A stretch of DNA of 31,765 bases from Asterionellopsis glacialis (taxonomy: Eukaryota > Bacillariophyta > Plagiogrammaphyceae > Rhaphoneidales > Asterionellopsidaceae): assembly GCA_014885115.2 (NCBI GenBank), contig WKLE02000258.1:1-31765 (forward strand). Direction: 5' to 3'. Numbering within the stretch: position 1 is the first letter of the stretch; the number at the start of each line of letters is the position of its first letter. Both the position numbers and the translations under genes were made by a program. A model generated the notes under the pieces. It had not been told where the DNA came from. It ran no database searches and worked only from the letters and a program-made list of their open reading frames with translations. Shown in pieces: positions 22,404 to 31,765 of the stretch.

Positions 22404-23388
22404 TGGGGTGCAGAGATAGAAGGAAAAGTTGAATCGAGGAATATACTATGAAGGATAGTCCTAATAACAGAACTTTTTCACGAAGGAGCACAAATGAGAA
22501 CAGAGAAAGCAAGGATGAAAAACGAAAATGATAGAGACTAGACTAGAAGTACATAAATAGACGGGCTCTGCATGTGTGTGTGTGTCGTATTGTAGCGTGA
22601 TTGATTGGGCAAAAAACCGGCACGCCGTTAGACTCTACAACGATGATCTCACTCCTGTGTAATATGTCAGTCATGCAAAGCTTGCTACATTCGTTCTGTG
22701 TTCCACAAACAAACACCCCAGAAATCAGCCGAAAGTTGATTTCTCCTAAATACGTCAGATTTTTACTGCCTATTTCTGTAGAACCTTGGTATTGGTGCAA
22801 ATGCCTGAACTTGACACCCGGCAGTCGTTGAGAGAAACTGGCTTCTCTGTACAAAAGCAGAAGACTCCCTAGAGAAGAGGAGCAAAGGCAAGACGGCTTC
22901 CGAAACCAAAAAAGATTTATTTACGACGGTACGAAAGCGAATTCTGAATTCTGATTGCTTGTTTCCTTTTATGTGTGAAACCGAATCATTCGACTCGTCG
23001 CATATCATATCTTTGTGAGAGATGTCAAATATATGATTTTGTCTTGCGAAGGTGACATTCTAGATGAATTGTGGTATAGTATGTCAGAGTTTGATTTGCT
23101 TATTATTGGAGATATCACTGCTGTCCCTGGTCTCTCTGCCTTTTGGTCTGTTGACACCTCCCATCTGCGTGGTTCCGACCCAACCCCCGTGGATGGATGT
23201 GAGCTAGACTCTATGAGATGGGGGTTCTCTTCCGCCATTGAACTGTTCTTTGATTCTTCTTCTTGCCGCCTTGTGTTCCTCTCTCACACAAGACAGTGTA
23301 CAGTGCAGTAGCGGTGTAGCAAACTCGTATCATATTTGCGAACCACTTTTCTCATTTCTCGACATTCTTTCATACACACATCAAACCA
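22404..23388. other. Divergent upstream region between kinase and nuclease genes
   Basis: This 985-bp region should contain the promoters of the minus-strand kinase and the plus-strand nuclease gene. A short TG run occurs near 22571. Open frames at 22543-23008 (-), 23015-23311 (+) and 23005-23238 (-) overlap one another and show no recognisable protein. No RNA gene was seen. Confidence 0.5.
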
Positions 23389-24171
23389 ATGATGCGGAAT
23401 GACACCATTCTACCCATCTCTTACTCTACTAGACGACGATCATGGCGACAACGATTATGGCTCTATGCCGTCGTTGCTTCTTGTCATTATGAATCAAAGC
23501 AATATTATGGACCAGCATTGGCATTGGCACTGTCATCATCGTCGCCGCCGTCGTCGTCCTCCATATCCAAACCAATGCCATTACCAGTTCCAACAAAAGC
23601 AACAACGACAAATGACCCACCCTTTACTTCTTACTACTTGTCGTCGTCATCATCATCATCATCATCTTGCATTAATAATATTGCCAATGTCGGTGGGACC
23701 ATACCGGAAAGTGTCATTGATTCTGTCGAACATGAACAAGAAGAACGAAAAAGATCCAAAAGGACAAAAACATCAACTCCCAGAGATAGAAAAAAAACAA
23801 TGACAAGGACAACAACCCCAAATAATAATGGTTCTGACAGTGACATGACACCAACAGATTCCATGACAGATAATGAACATCGTCATCATCATCATTGGAC
23901 AAATGATAGACCCTTCTTTTGGTTGAATCAATTAGATGAAGCATCGAATCGACATGTCATGGAACGTTGGACACACCGACAAGAACGACAAAATCCATCC
24001 TTTATTAAAACACCACCGACTGTACAACGTCCCTTTTCACTCTTGAGTTGGAATATATTGTCACAATCATTGTATGATAAAAGTTCTAGTTCTAGTAGTT
24101 CAAGCGATGAGGAGGAGGAGGAGGATTATTACACGGTGGCTGACACCAAGGAACCATTATCGTCGACACCG

Positions 24172-24210
<39 letters not shown>

Positions 24211-25704
24211 CAACAACCTCAAAAATGGTCATGGGAGAAACGACTCGAATGGATATTAGAAACTATAGTCCATGCCAATGCCGATGTGGTTTGTTTACAA
24301 GAAGTCGAATATGAAAGCTATCATACAGATTTATTACCAGCCATGCAACGTCATGGATACGAAGGAGTTGTTCAGGGTGGACATGGGGTTCGTGATATTC
24401 AACGTCGTAAAGCTAAGGCGGAACGTGCACATGTGGTGGCTACCTTTTGGAAAACAAGTCGATTTCAACCAGTTGCCATTATACCCAAAGATACCAAGAA
24501 GAACAAATCAAAAGACCAAAAGCAAGAACATAATTTAGGATTTGCTCACATGGCACGAGGTAGAACAATGACAAGTGTATTACAAGATATTGGTGCAATG
24601 GAAAATCACCAAGAAGAAAAAACCATCAATGGTGACAAGCCACAACACGAGGCATTCATACCAGCAGCACCGACACTTGCAGTTATTAATTGTCATTTGG
24701 AAGGTCATCCACGTCAGTATGCAGCACGAATTCGACAACTTCAACATGCCATGGATGACTTAATCAAACGTAAAACATGTGGACCTTCTATGAATGGCTT
24801 AGCTATTGCCGGTGACTTTAATTGTGAATTACAAAGTTCTGCTTGTTCGACATATCTTCGCATTGGTCGTTTAGGTCGAAAAGGTGGATTAGGTGGTGTC
24901 CATGGGACATCTGCACTTGTCCTTCCTGAATCTATATTGGAAAGTGAGGAAGCCTCTGAAATTTTACATCCCATTATTGAATGGGGGAATGCAATACCCA
25001 ATGAAGATATGGAAAATGTACAACCACATCCCTTTCGACGAAATTCATTAATATCCGCCTATCCTCCACAATTAGGACAGGCTGATCCACGACAACACTT
25101 TACCTTTTGTGCCAATCCACATCGTCCTGTGGCTGGACTAGATCAAATTTGGTATTCTGGATTTTCCTTGACACGTGTCGCATTACGCAAAATGTTTGAA
25201 TCATCCCAAAAACGAAAACATGTATTGGAAACTGGTTTACCTCAACAAGAGTATCCCTCGGATCATTTACCTATTGGTGCCGTATTTGATTGGAATGCCT
25301 GTGATCATTTGAATGAACATGATGAATGTGACGTTTATGATCCACATAAGAAATGCAGTGAAGCAGGTGTACGTGAATTAATCATTACCAAAGATCAAGT
25401 ACCACCACCACCCAAGGTGAATTCACCCATTATGGCCTATGCGGAATTGGATATGTTGTTGTCGACATGTCCGTATGATTCGGAAGAACAACGGATTGAA
25501 TTTGAAGCCATTTTGAATGAGAAACCTGATTTACCACCCAACAATCCCAATACACAAAAACCACCTAAACCATCTCAAGAACAATTAAAGAAACTTCGTG
25601 ATATGAGAGAACGAAAGAAAATGGTGTTGTCGAATGCTACAGAGTCTGTCCGACCAACACTTCAACGAATTCTCAAACTAAACAAGGAAGTTGCTGGATA
25701 CTAA
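23389..25704 (+). CDS. CCR4/Angel-type exonuclease-endonuclease-phosphatase family protein
   Basis: A single exon encodes 771 residues. The first roughly 200 are low-complexity (Ser, Thr and His runs) with a hydrophobic patch near residue 28 (LWLYAVVAS) that could be part of a targeting signal. The EEP fold begins at PFSLLSWNILSQ with metal-site Asn222, continues with LQEVE (Glu305), INCHLEGHP (436-441), GDFN (Asp476, Asn478), and ends with SDHLPIG (Asp625, His626). These are the catalytic positions of CCR4-type deadenylases, Angel and PDE12-like 2'-phosphodiesterases, so an active Mg-dependent nuclease acting on poly(A) or oligoadenylate is likely; the exact substrate is open. Acidic and poly-Thr inserts (the latter at 24172-24210) sit inside the fold near residues 230-275. 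A charged tail of about 110 residues follows the catalytic domain. The next codon is also ATG, so either Met could start it. AATAAA lies at 25798-25803. Confidence 0.85.
24172..24210. repeat. (ACA)13 coding microsatellite
   Basis: Thirteen uninterrupted ACA triplets encode a poly-threonine run within the CCR4-like gene, in a surface-insert position between the first catalytic Asn and the catalytic Glu. Being in frame, length changes would only alter the number of Thr residues. Confidence 0.9.
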
Positions 25705-26756
25705 CTATAGAGTCCAATTTGTTTCTACTTGCTTGGATACCAAAATACAGTGTTGTACCAACTAAAACATAGTATTATATAATTTGCTAATAACTGAAAT
25801 AAAAATACGAGATATCAAATTAGCTCCCTCGAAAATATCTTTTTGTTCCTTCTAACAAAGACTCTCTGTCTGCTTTAATCTTCTTGCTCAGTTTGTGTGC
25901 ATAAAGAACATCATGATGTTGTGATACCTACGACCCATGAGCCTGCTTTTTGTATGTAGCGAAAACCAGCAAGCAATTTTTATTGAATTGAATGATATGA
26001 TTGGTTGATAGAGGGATGACTATTTTTTGGCGACAGACACGGAGAAACCAAGTCGATTTGACTGCAGAGAAACAGGAAGAAAACAAGACACAATCTACTG
26101 TGTCCACTTTCCTTTTCATTCTGGACCCTACCTGTATTTGTACGGCAGGACCTACCTACTGGTGCACAGGTACCTCGTGCCATGTACACAGAACAGACAG
26201 TACCTGGTATTCTTTGTTTATCTCCCATCGTCACCATATTCAATCAAGCAGAAGAGAGTACCTGGTAGAGCCAAAAGGTGTCTTCTCAACTTCTCAACTT
26301 CACGTACTGTTTCTGTCTTTTGTTGTCATTATTTGGCTATTTTTTAAGTACAAGCAAGTAGTCGTGACCCGTGAACTGAAACGAGCCAGGTTGAACACTT
26401 GACACATAGACATCAAACATCCATACTGTCCGTTTTAGGACTAGCTGTAGTGGTGAAATCGGGAATATTTTTCATGACACCATTTTCTTTCTAGAGTCCT
26501 ATGATATAGAGCAAAGGAGGCAGATGTTTCACAGAAGTGTTCCACATCAACGCGCACAGCTCTTGCTCAGCACGAGAGAAGTGTACTAGGCAACTTTGAA
26601 AATTGATTGCACAACACGATTGTTATTCGTACGTTGAGGAAACTTTGAAAGTAACAACCAAAGTATATGCACCTAAGGTCGCTTCCATTGTCAACAGTAT
26701 CACGTGATTGAAGAGATTCACTACTCAACAATATTTTCTACATTGATTTTTCTACC
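25705..26756. other. Intergenic region, no supported gene
   Basis: This 1052-bp stretch follows the nuclease gene. Overlapping open frames at 25928-26402 on both strands have no recognisable product. Repeated words related to TACCTGGTA and ACAGGTACC occur around 26130-26270. A 10-bp palindrome, ATCACGTGAT, lies at 26699-26708, about 50 bp before the next start codon, a plausible promoter element of the E-box/G-box type. Confidence 0.4.
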
Positions 26757-27947
26757 ATGGAAAGTCAGAAAAAATATTCAGCTTTTACTGAACGGTCTTC
26801 CCGAAAAGACCATCATGAAACTCGTATGCGATCGAAAACTCGAAATAGGTATGATTTCCTAAAGTATGAATAGTTTTTTATCTATTGTGTGTGTGTGTCT
26901 ATGTGACATGAATTTGGATTGGACAAAATCTTGCAACTTGGTTGACAATGTAAAAATCTTGAAATCGTATGAACACATACAAATGATGTGGAGATTTCAT
27001 TTGCCCACGGGAAAACCAAGTCTACACCGCTCTTTTGGTGGAATGCTGGCGTTGTATACAACTCGTCATGCGAATTACTTGGATGGATGAAATAATGATT
27101 CTTCTTCTTCTTTCGGAGAGAGAATCATTATTTGTGCATTTCCCAATATTAAAAAGTTATTTTTACTTTTTGCCTTTTGTATTGCCTGGTCCGAACAAGA
27201 TTCATTCGAGATGGGACAGTTACGAGGCATACAGAATCCATGTCGGAAGAATTTTCGAAACAAATGATTATCATTCAAAAGCAATAGAGCCACTTTTTCT
27301 ATTTTTTTTAAGTTTATGGGTTCTCTCACTTGATATGTTATTCATTTCTTCTCTACCTATGTATTTGTAGGATTTTAAAGGAAAGTATCAAAGCCTGGAA
27401 TGAAATACTTCGGGGATCATCATCGTCGTCGTCGTCCAAACCCACTTATAATTCTAACCATGAAGAAAGTACGAATCAAAATGATGACAATAACAATTGC
27501 GGAGTTTCGGATGGTGAAGAAGGCGGAAGTTGTCATCGTGGTGAGGTGCAAAAGAATCAACGCTTACAAAATATTTGGAAAGAGCATGTACAGAAACTCA
27601 TTATTGCTTTACAAAGAATGCATCCAATGGAGCAAAAGAAAGCTACAAGTAATACGACGGCTTGTGCTGTACCTGCATCATCTTTAGCGCAAGAGGATTT
27701 TGATATTTCTCGTACTTCTCCACCACATTCACCATTATCTATAGCGGAAGAATTCCAAAAACGGGATTTGGTATTTGAAAAAAATACCATCTGGGAAGAA
27801 TCATTGCACAGAATTAACCTTGTGCTTGAAGAATGTAGCCTTGTTTTTCAAAGGCGTCATATTGATTATTCTAAAGCAACAACAATTTCGGAGGAAGATA
27901 TATCCGAGACTGATAGAGGTACTACACTTTATGCATTTGTACATTAA
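26757..27947 (+). CDS. Helical hypothetical protein, two exons
   Basis: Exon 1 (26757-26848) starts in a good context (ACCATGG) and encodes a short basic segment (MESQKKYSAFTERSSRKDH). A donor AG|GTATGA and an acceptor TTTGTAG join it at phase 2 to exon 2 (27371-27947), recreating an Arg codon and continuing ILKESIKAWNEILRG. The model gives 222 residues. Features are a Ser run, an Asn/Asp-rich stretch (NQNDDNNNCG), then charged amphipathic helices (LQNIWKEHVQKLIIALQRMHP; EEFQKRDLVFEKNTIWEES). No domain is recognised. The 522-bp intron is much longer than others here, and a donor-like GTACTA just before the end of exon 2 means a further exon cannot be excluded. The exon 2 frame itself is credible; its upstream junction is less certain. 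Confidence 0.45.
27090..27133. repeat. 13-bp perfect inverted repeat (hairpin) inside the long intron
   Basis: AAATAATGATTCT at 27090-27102 is the exact reverse complement of AGAATCATTATTT at 27121-27133, with an 18-base loop that is C/T-rich then G/A-rich. In RNA it could form a stem. It lies within the proposed 522-bp intron. Confidence 0.8.
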
Positions 27948-28343
27948 AAATAACGAGCTAAAACTGAAAATAGAAAAAGTATTTACACGGAGCACCTTGT
28001 CAAAAAATTCAGAATATTTTAGTCTAACAGCGCACCGGTAGGACCGCCTACGGTATCGCCATTATAAACCATGTAGGATCATCTTGTACGGTACCAAGTA
28101 CCAGGATTAATCCTCTCATCAAGGAAGCCCTCATACACAGAGAGATTGAACATCATTGTTGCATCTGCGTTCAAAGAATCTAACAGAACAATAATTATAT
28201 ACAATAATAATAATCATAGGATTAAAAAATCTGTACTCATTTATACAAACAGAACAGAACACTCTCAAAATGAAAATGGAGAACTAATACAACCTGAAAA
28301 GGTTCAGTGATCAACTTGTAGACTCAAATCATTTCATCCTTCC
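27948..28343. other. Intergenic AT-rich region
   Basis: No gene is seen. The region contains AT-rich repeats (ATAATAATAATAATC around 28200) and GTAGGA/GGTACC-type words at 28037-28110, including GCCTACGGTA at 28046-28055, whose reverse complement recurs at 29644-29653 on the other side of the kelch pseudogene. Confidence 0.4.
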
Positions 28344-29244
28344 TTATGGAACAACTGGTAATGAAATAAATTCGCATGTAGCTAAAAAATTGTTTTCATT
28401 AAGAAGACCACCAGCAACACAAATTGTAAAATCACCCAAAATCACGGCACCATGGCAATATCGAACTGTTGTCGTGTGATCTGTAGTGTTAGGTACTATC
28501 CAAGATCCGCTGGAAGTGTCTAATGCTTCAACACTGGATAACACATTGCCTTCTCCATTCACTCCACCAATAACCACAACAGATGTACCAACAACAACTG
28601 CGGCAAAATCTGCTCTTTCCATGGACAAGTCTGTTACAGATGAAGAAATTTCCCATGTTTGTGTTGCCATCATGTTATTTGTAGCATCGATACAATGACA
28701 TATATTTTATTTTGAACTACCACTGCAGCAGATGTATGTCGTGAAGTAGGCATGTCAGGAAGATCCTCCCATGGCTTGTTGTCGACATTGTACCGTACCA
28801 CAGTATTCCAAGCGACAGCACCATCGCTTCAAAAGACATAGATGTATCTTCCCACAGCAACTGCTGCACAACCATATCGTTTTTGTTTCATAGATGGAAG
28901 TACTTCCCATTCAGATGATAGTATGTCAAATGCAATGAGGTCGTTGACTACAGATTGATACCGCTCATTAAAACCACCAACAAGGTATAATATGTTATCA
29001 ATCAATACTGCAGCACAATTAAATCGTCCACCATCTGGTATGATATTTGGAAGGGGTGTCCATTCATTTCTGCGGCGATTATATATTTCACCGCAAGACG
29101 ACGTACAACAACAATTATTATCCCTTCCTCCAATCATGACAAATCGATCATTAGCAATCTTCGTACATGCTGCTTTGCAACGTTTCTTGACATGGAAGCC
29201 ATTGGCGTCCAATTTGATTCAGGACTTGTAGTAGTTGTTGACAT
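28344..29244 (-). pseudogene. Kelch-repeat protein gene, disrupted
   Basis: Kelch repeats (hydrophobic strand, Gly-Gly, spaced Tyr and Trp) can be read along the minus strand, but not in one frame. From an ATG at 29244 the frame reads MSTTTTSPESNWTPMASMS. Near 29190 the kelch pattern moves to another frame (RCKAACTKIANDRFVMIGG, then LYLVGGFNERYQSVVND and W-EVLPSM), ending at a TGA at 28829-28831 where a Gly of YVFGG is expected. The same frame continues after the TGA (AWNTVVRYNVDNKPWEDLP) to YVI near 28690, where the GG pair is missing and the pattern shifts frame again (DATNNMMATQTWE, then VVVIGGVNGEG), finishing with TAA at 28344. Two frameshifts and one nonsense codon within about 550 bp indicate a pseudogene, or a poorly sequenced gene. 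Kelch propellers usually mediate protein binding. Confidence 0.75.
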
Positions 29245-29455
29245 TGTTATCGTACTGGCAGAATGAAATCAAATAAATATTAAAAGATGCTTGCTGGCTT
29301 TCATCTCTGTGCGCCGCCGCTGTGAACACTGTCTGTGCAAGCTCCTAATCCTAATTTTAGTTTGTTCCGTCGCCATGAGTATAAATGACAACAATGTACC
29401 ACCAGGTCCTCTAGACTATGTTTCGAGATGAGAATGCATCTTCTTCACGATTTCA

Positions 29456-29500
29456 GATTTGAGAACTTTCGATATTTGAGAACTCTAGATTTGAGAACCC
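29456..29500. repeat. Three degenerate tandem units ending TTTGAGAAC
   Basis: TTTGAGAAC occurs at three nearly regular positions (roughly every 16-18 bp) between 29457 and 29498, each preceded by GAT or ATA. The spacing and shared core suggest a short array of duplicated elements. Confidence 0.6.
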
Positions 29501-29527
29501 TACGGCTGTACAGGCCTGACAGCCGTA
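29501..29527. repeat. 9-bp perfect inverted repeat
   Basis: TACGGCTGT (29501-29509) and ACAGCCGTA (29519-29527) are exact reverse complements separated by 9 bases; the loop itself contains CAGGCCTG, a palindrome. The element directly follows the TTTGAGAAC units. It could be a protein-binding palindrome or a hairpin. Confidence 0.75.
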
Positions 29528-29942
29528 CGAACCGCTTTGCTTAAGCACGCTTACCTAACTTTATCTCTAGTCTAGTAAACACCTTTCATTTGGGAGGGAA
29601 TACTTTTTATGCTGGTCTCTACTGATACTGCCATAGGACCCTCTACCGTAGGCAGGACCTGCTTATTACTTACCTGGTACTACTTCTCCAGTGCTAGAAA
29701 CCACAAGTTTCAGACCGTTGGCAACAAGAGAGTTGCACAGTGCGTTGTTCCCCAACACAGTAAGTTTGTACCGTGTGTACCAATGCACTCTTGAACTCCT
29801 CTGGAAGTGCTTCCGTCCTACGACAAGAAGTAAAATAGGACTAACTAGTAGTGCTCAAAGTCTCAAGTCATTTATTTGGTCAGTATTGCTGCTCACCAGA
29901 ACGCTGTACAAACTTGCTATCATCTAATATTATCAATACGCA

Positions 29943-31424
29943 ATGACTTCATACAACATTGGAAATCGTGTCATCCTGGACGGGCTCTCGAAGGCTCCCC
30001 AATACAATGGGAAAACAGGGATTGTCCGTTCCGCATTGAATAAGGAGGGTCGATACCACGTATTTGTGGAGGAACTTGATAAGGTCATGGCACTCCGTCC
30101 AGCAAATCTCAAGTACGAACCCCGATCCTTGGATTCGTTATCAGTGAAAGAGCTCAAAACGATTCTCAAGGGAATGAATAAATCTATTTCGGAGCTTGCT
30201 GGAATGGACAAATCGGATTTACGCGAAATGGTGTCCAAGACTTACACCGACAGCAACCAGCTTGGTGAGGTGTTGGCAAAATCGAGCACTTCTGCTCCTT
30301 TGCCGACAGCAGCAGCAGGAGCTTCCATAAGCAAGGAGCAGCTCCAGAGTCAAGCAGATCAAATGATGAACATGAATCCCGAGCAACTGCGGCAACAGGC
30401 ACAAATGATGCGCTCTATGGACCCCGCTACATTGCGGAGAATGAACCCGCAAATGGCGGGATTAAGTGACGAACAAATTAAGATGGCAGCCAACCAAATG
30501 GAAATGATGGCAAATAACCCCTCTATGATGAAAATGGCAGCAGAGCAGATGAAAAATATGACACCAGAAGAGATTGAGCAACAGAGACAGGCAGTTATGG
30601 GGGGCAGCGGTGGTAATCAGCCTTCGTCTTCTTTTGAATCCCAAATGTACGGAAAGTCCGCTTCGAAATCCGGTAGCGGTGGCCCTGCCGCCAATCAAGC
30701 ACAAAATGCGGCCCAGCAAATGGCCAACATGTCACCAGAACAAATTAAGCAGCAAGCGGAAATGATGCGGAGTATGAGCAAAGATACGATCCGGAAAATG
30801 AATCCACAATTTGCAAACATGACTGACGACCAAATCGAATCAGCAGTTAGTCAAATGGAAATGATTGCTTCGAACCCAGAGATGTTAAAAATGGCAACTG
30901 AACAAATGAAAAATATGTCTCCAGAAGATATTGCTGCCATGCAGCAGGGTAAAATGCCAGCTCAATCGGGATCAGTACCACCCAATATGAACCCCTCAGA
31001 CATGCTCAGTAACATGGATCCAAAGCAATTGAAGGCAATGCTAGATGGTGTGAAGAAAAATCCCGAGTTATTGAAGCAGCTTATAGGATCGAATCCGGCA
31101 ATGGCTAATATGAGTGAAGAGCAATTGGCCAAGGGAATAGATGCTTTTGCGGATATGGACGAAAAACAACTAGAACGTGCATTGAATACAATGAAAACTG
31201 TGCAAAAGGTTACACAGCCGTTCACATCAACCTATAATAAAGTTAACGGAGCAGTCGGTGGTCATTTGGGAAAAATGCTTGCAGTTTTCTTTGGTATATT
31301 GGTGATTTTTGTTGTTGCAAGATTTTTTGGTGCATCATCTGGCGACACTGCAGATCTAGTAGACCTAGATGACTTGGCTTCGGTGAATGTTGACACTACG
31401 GACGGGATTGAGAGCGAGTTCTAA
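29943..31424 (+). CDS. Methionine-rich STI1-like protein with C-terminal membrane anchor
   Basis: A single exon encodes 493 residues. Residues 1-55 form a small beta-rich domain (IGNRVILDGL, NGKTGIVRS, RYHVFVEEL). Residues 62-98 resemble a SAP-type helical module (LSVKELKTILKGMNKSI). Two homologous Met-rich repeats follow (about 131-220 and 250-340), each with MSPEQ/MNPEQ, a Q-rich helix MMRSM, RMNPQ or KMNPQ, and QMEM...NP, then MKNM. This is the STI1/DP-type pattern found in Hop/STI1 and in plant OEP61-like chaperone receptors, where the groove binds hydrophobic segments. A third related region (about 345-400) precedes a single membrane segment at about 442-461 (MLAVFFGILVIFVVARFF) and a 30-residue acidic tail. 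Inferred role: a membrane-anchored chaperone or receptor for hydrophobic clients at the ER or plastid envelope. The start has a clean upstream region and no TPR domain is present. Confidence 0.8.
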   Translation: MTSYNIGNRVILDGLSKAPQYNGKTGIVRSALNKEGRYHVFVEELDKVMALRPANLKYEPRSLDSLSVKELKTILKGMNKSISELAGMDKSDLREMVSKTYTDSNQLGEVLAKSSTSAPLPTAAAGASISKEQLQSQADQMMNMNPEQLRQQAQMMRSMDPATLRRMNPQMAGLSDEQIKMAANQMEMMANNPSMMKMAAEQMKNMTPEEIEQQRQAVMGGSGGNQPSSSFESQMYGKSASKSGSGGPAANQAQNAAQQMANMSPEQIKQQAEMMRSMSKDTIRKMNPQFANMTDDQIESAVSQMEMIASNPEMLKMATEQMKNMSPEDIAAMQQGKMPAQSGSVPPNMNPSDMLSNMDPKQLKAMLDGVKKNPELLKQLIGSNPAMANMSEEQLAKGIDAFADMDEKQLERALNTMKTVQKVTQPFTSTYNKVNGAVGGHLGKMLAVFFGILVIFVVARFFGASSGDTADLVDLDDLASVNVDTTDGIESEF

Positions 31425-31765
31425 ACCATATTTAAAAGCATAGTAAATATACAATATACCCCTGAAACTGAGACAGATTAAATTATATATTTTATGCCAT
31501 GATTGTTGCATCTTGGAAAAAACGATGCCAACGCAAGGACAATCCTACCCCGGGACTAGGACCTCTAGAGAGGTTCTTAGGATTAGGGCTAGAGGAAAAC
31601 AACAGGCAGCTCCTCTCCAAGAGGAAACTTTAAAAATAATACCTCTAGAGAGAGAGAGAGAGATAGGTCTATGGTACCTGGTAGGATCGAAGTACGATTA
31701 CCTGTACCTGGGAGTCCCAGCACGCCTTTCTTGACGGTCCTCCTATGTATTTTGGAAATTAGCCT
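31425..31765. other. 3' flank of the STI1-like gene, no supported gene
   Basis: AT-rich sequence follows the stop. Two CCTCTAGAGAG words occur at 31561 and about 31641, the second running into a GA dinucleotide tract. An imperfect inverted repeat built from GGTACCTGGTA (31673-31683) and TACCTGTACC (31699-31708) lies near the end. The open frame 31513-31734 crosses these repeats and is not credible. Confidence 0.45.

Larger units (their letters stand above)
29245..29942. other. Upstream region of the STI1-like gene, with repeats
   Basis: No gene is supported in these 698 bp. They contain about three degenerate 16-17-bp units based on GATTTGAGAAC at 29456-29500, a 9-bp perfect stem at 29501-29527, and the word TACCGTAGGC at 29644-29653. 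The part next to 29943 should carry the promoter of the downstream gene. Confidence 0.45.

Noticed and set aside
23005..23311. Opposed open frames on both strands before the nuclease gene
   Set aside because: Each is the shadow of the other, and neither has a recognisable product or clear start context.
24074..24259. Poly-glutamine frame overlapping the nuclease gene
   Set aside because: It is the alternate frame of the (ACA)n run in the real CCR4-like gene.
26866..27090. Open frame inside the long intron of the helical hypothetical gene
   Set aside because: It begins at a TG-repeat tract, has no family pattern, and no splice signals were found that would link it to the flanking exons.
31513..31734. 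Plus-strand open frame at the window end
   Set aside because: It runs through a GA repeat and an imperfect inverted repeat and shows no protein-like pattern.

Overview
The window is nuclear DNA of a photosynthetic stramenopile, most likely a diatom. Three observations point there. The genes carry spliceosomal introns, mostly 90-150 bp with GT-AG ends. One gene encodes plastid-type elongation factor G behind a bipartite signal plus transit presequence with an AFAP motif (the diatom 'ASAFAP' type), and a neighbouring gene has a similar VAFLP motif. The other proteins are eukaryotic: a chorein/VPS13-like lipid-transfer protein, a PERK-type eIF2-alpha kinase and a CCR4-type nuclease. No rRNA, tRNA, CRISPR array or intact mobile element was recognised. 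Species cannot be fixed from the sequence alone.

Layout. 1-5.8 kb: the 3' end of an unknown lysine-rich gene (+), a small hypothetical ORF (-, 1024-1410), a long gene-poor stretch with a perfect 39-bp tandem duplication, then a four-exon gene (-, 3054-4571) for a cysteine-rich secretory-pathway membrane protein with three C-terminal membrane segments. 5.86-13.4 kb: one five-exon gene (+) for a 2363-residue chorein-N/PH/coiled-coil protein. 13.7-17.7 kb: plastid EF-G (-) and a plastid-targeted protein of unknown function (+), divergently arranged around a 733-bp shared upstream region. 17.7-22.4 kb: a PERK-like transmembrane kinase (-), tail to tail with the previous gene at only 81 bp. 23.4-25.7 kb: an intronless CCR4/Angel-type exonuclease-endonuclease-phosphatase protein (+). 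26.7-27.9 kb: a two-exon helical hypothetical gene (+). 28.3-29.2 kb: a kelch-repeat gene broken by two frameshifts and a nonsense codon (-). 29.9-31.4 kb: a methionine-rich, STI1-like protein with a C-terminal membrane anchor (+).

How the genes relate. This is a mosaic of independent eukaryotic genes, not an operon. Two themes recur: plastid biogenesis or translation (EF-G and the divergent unknown plastid protein) and ER or membrane homeostasis (PERK-like kinase, lipid-transfer protein, membrane-anchored STI1-like protein). Adjacency is not evidence that they act together.

The most notable observation is a roughly 90-residue C-terminal extension on the PERK-like kinase whose pattern (beta-alpha-beta-beta-alpha-beta, with a Gly at the first turn) resembles a small-molecule-binding ACT domain. 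Next are the layout of the chorein protein (PH domain, duplicated basic helices, possible PX-like region), the plastid protein of unknown function, and the broken kelch gene with inverted repeats on either side. All exon boundaries were read by eye from splice signals, frame and family similarity.
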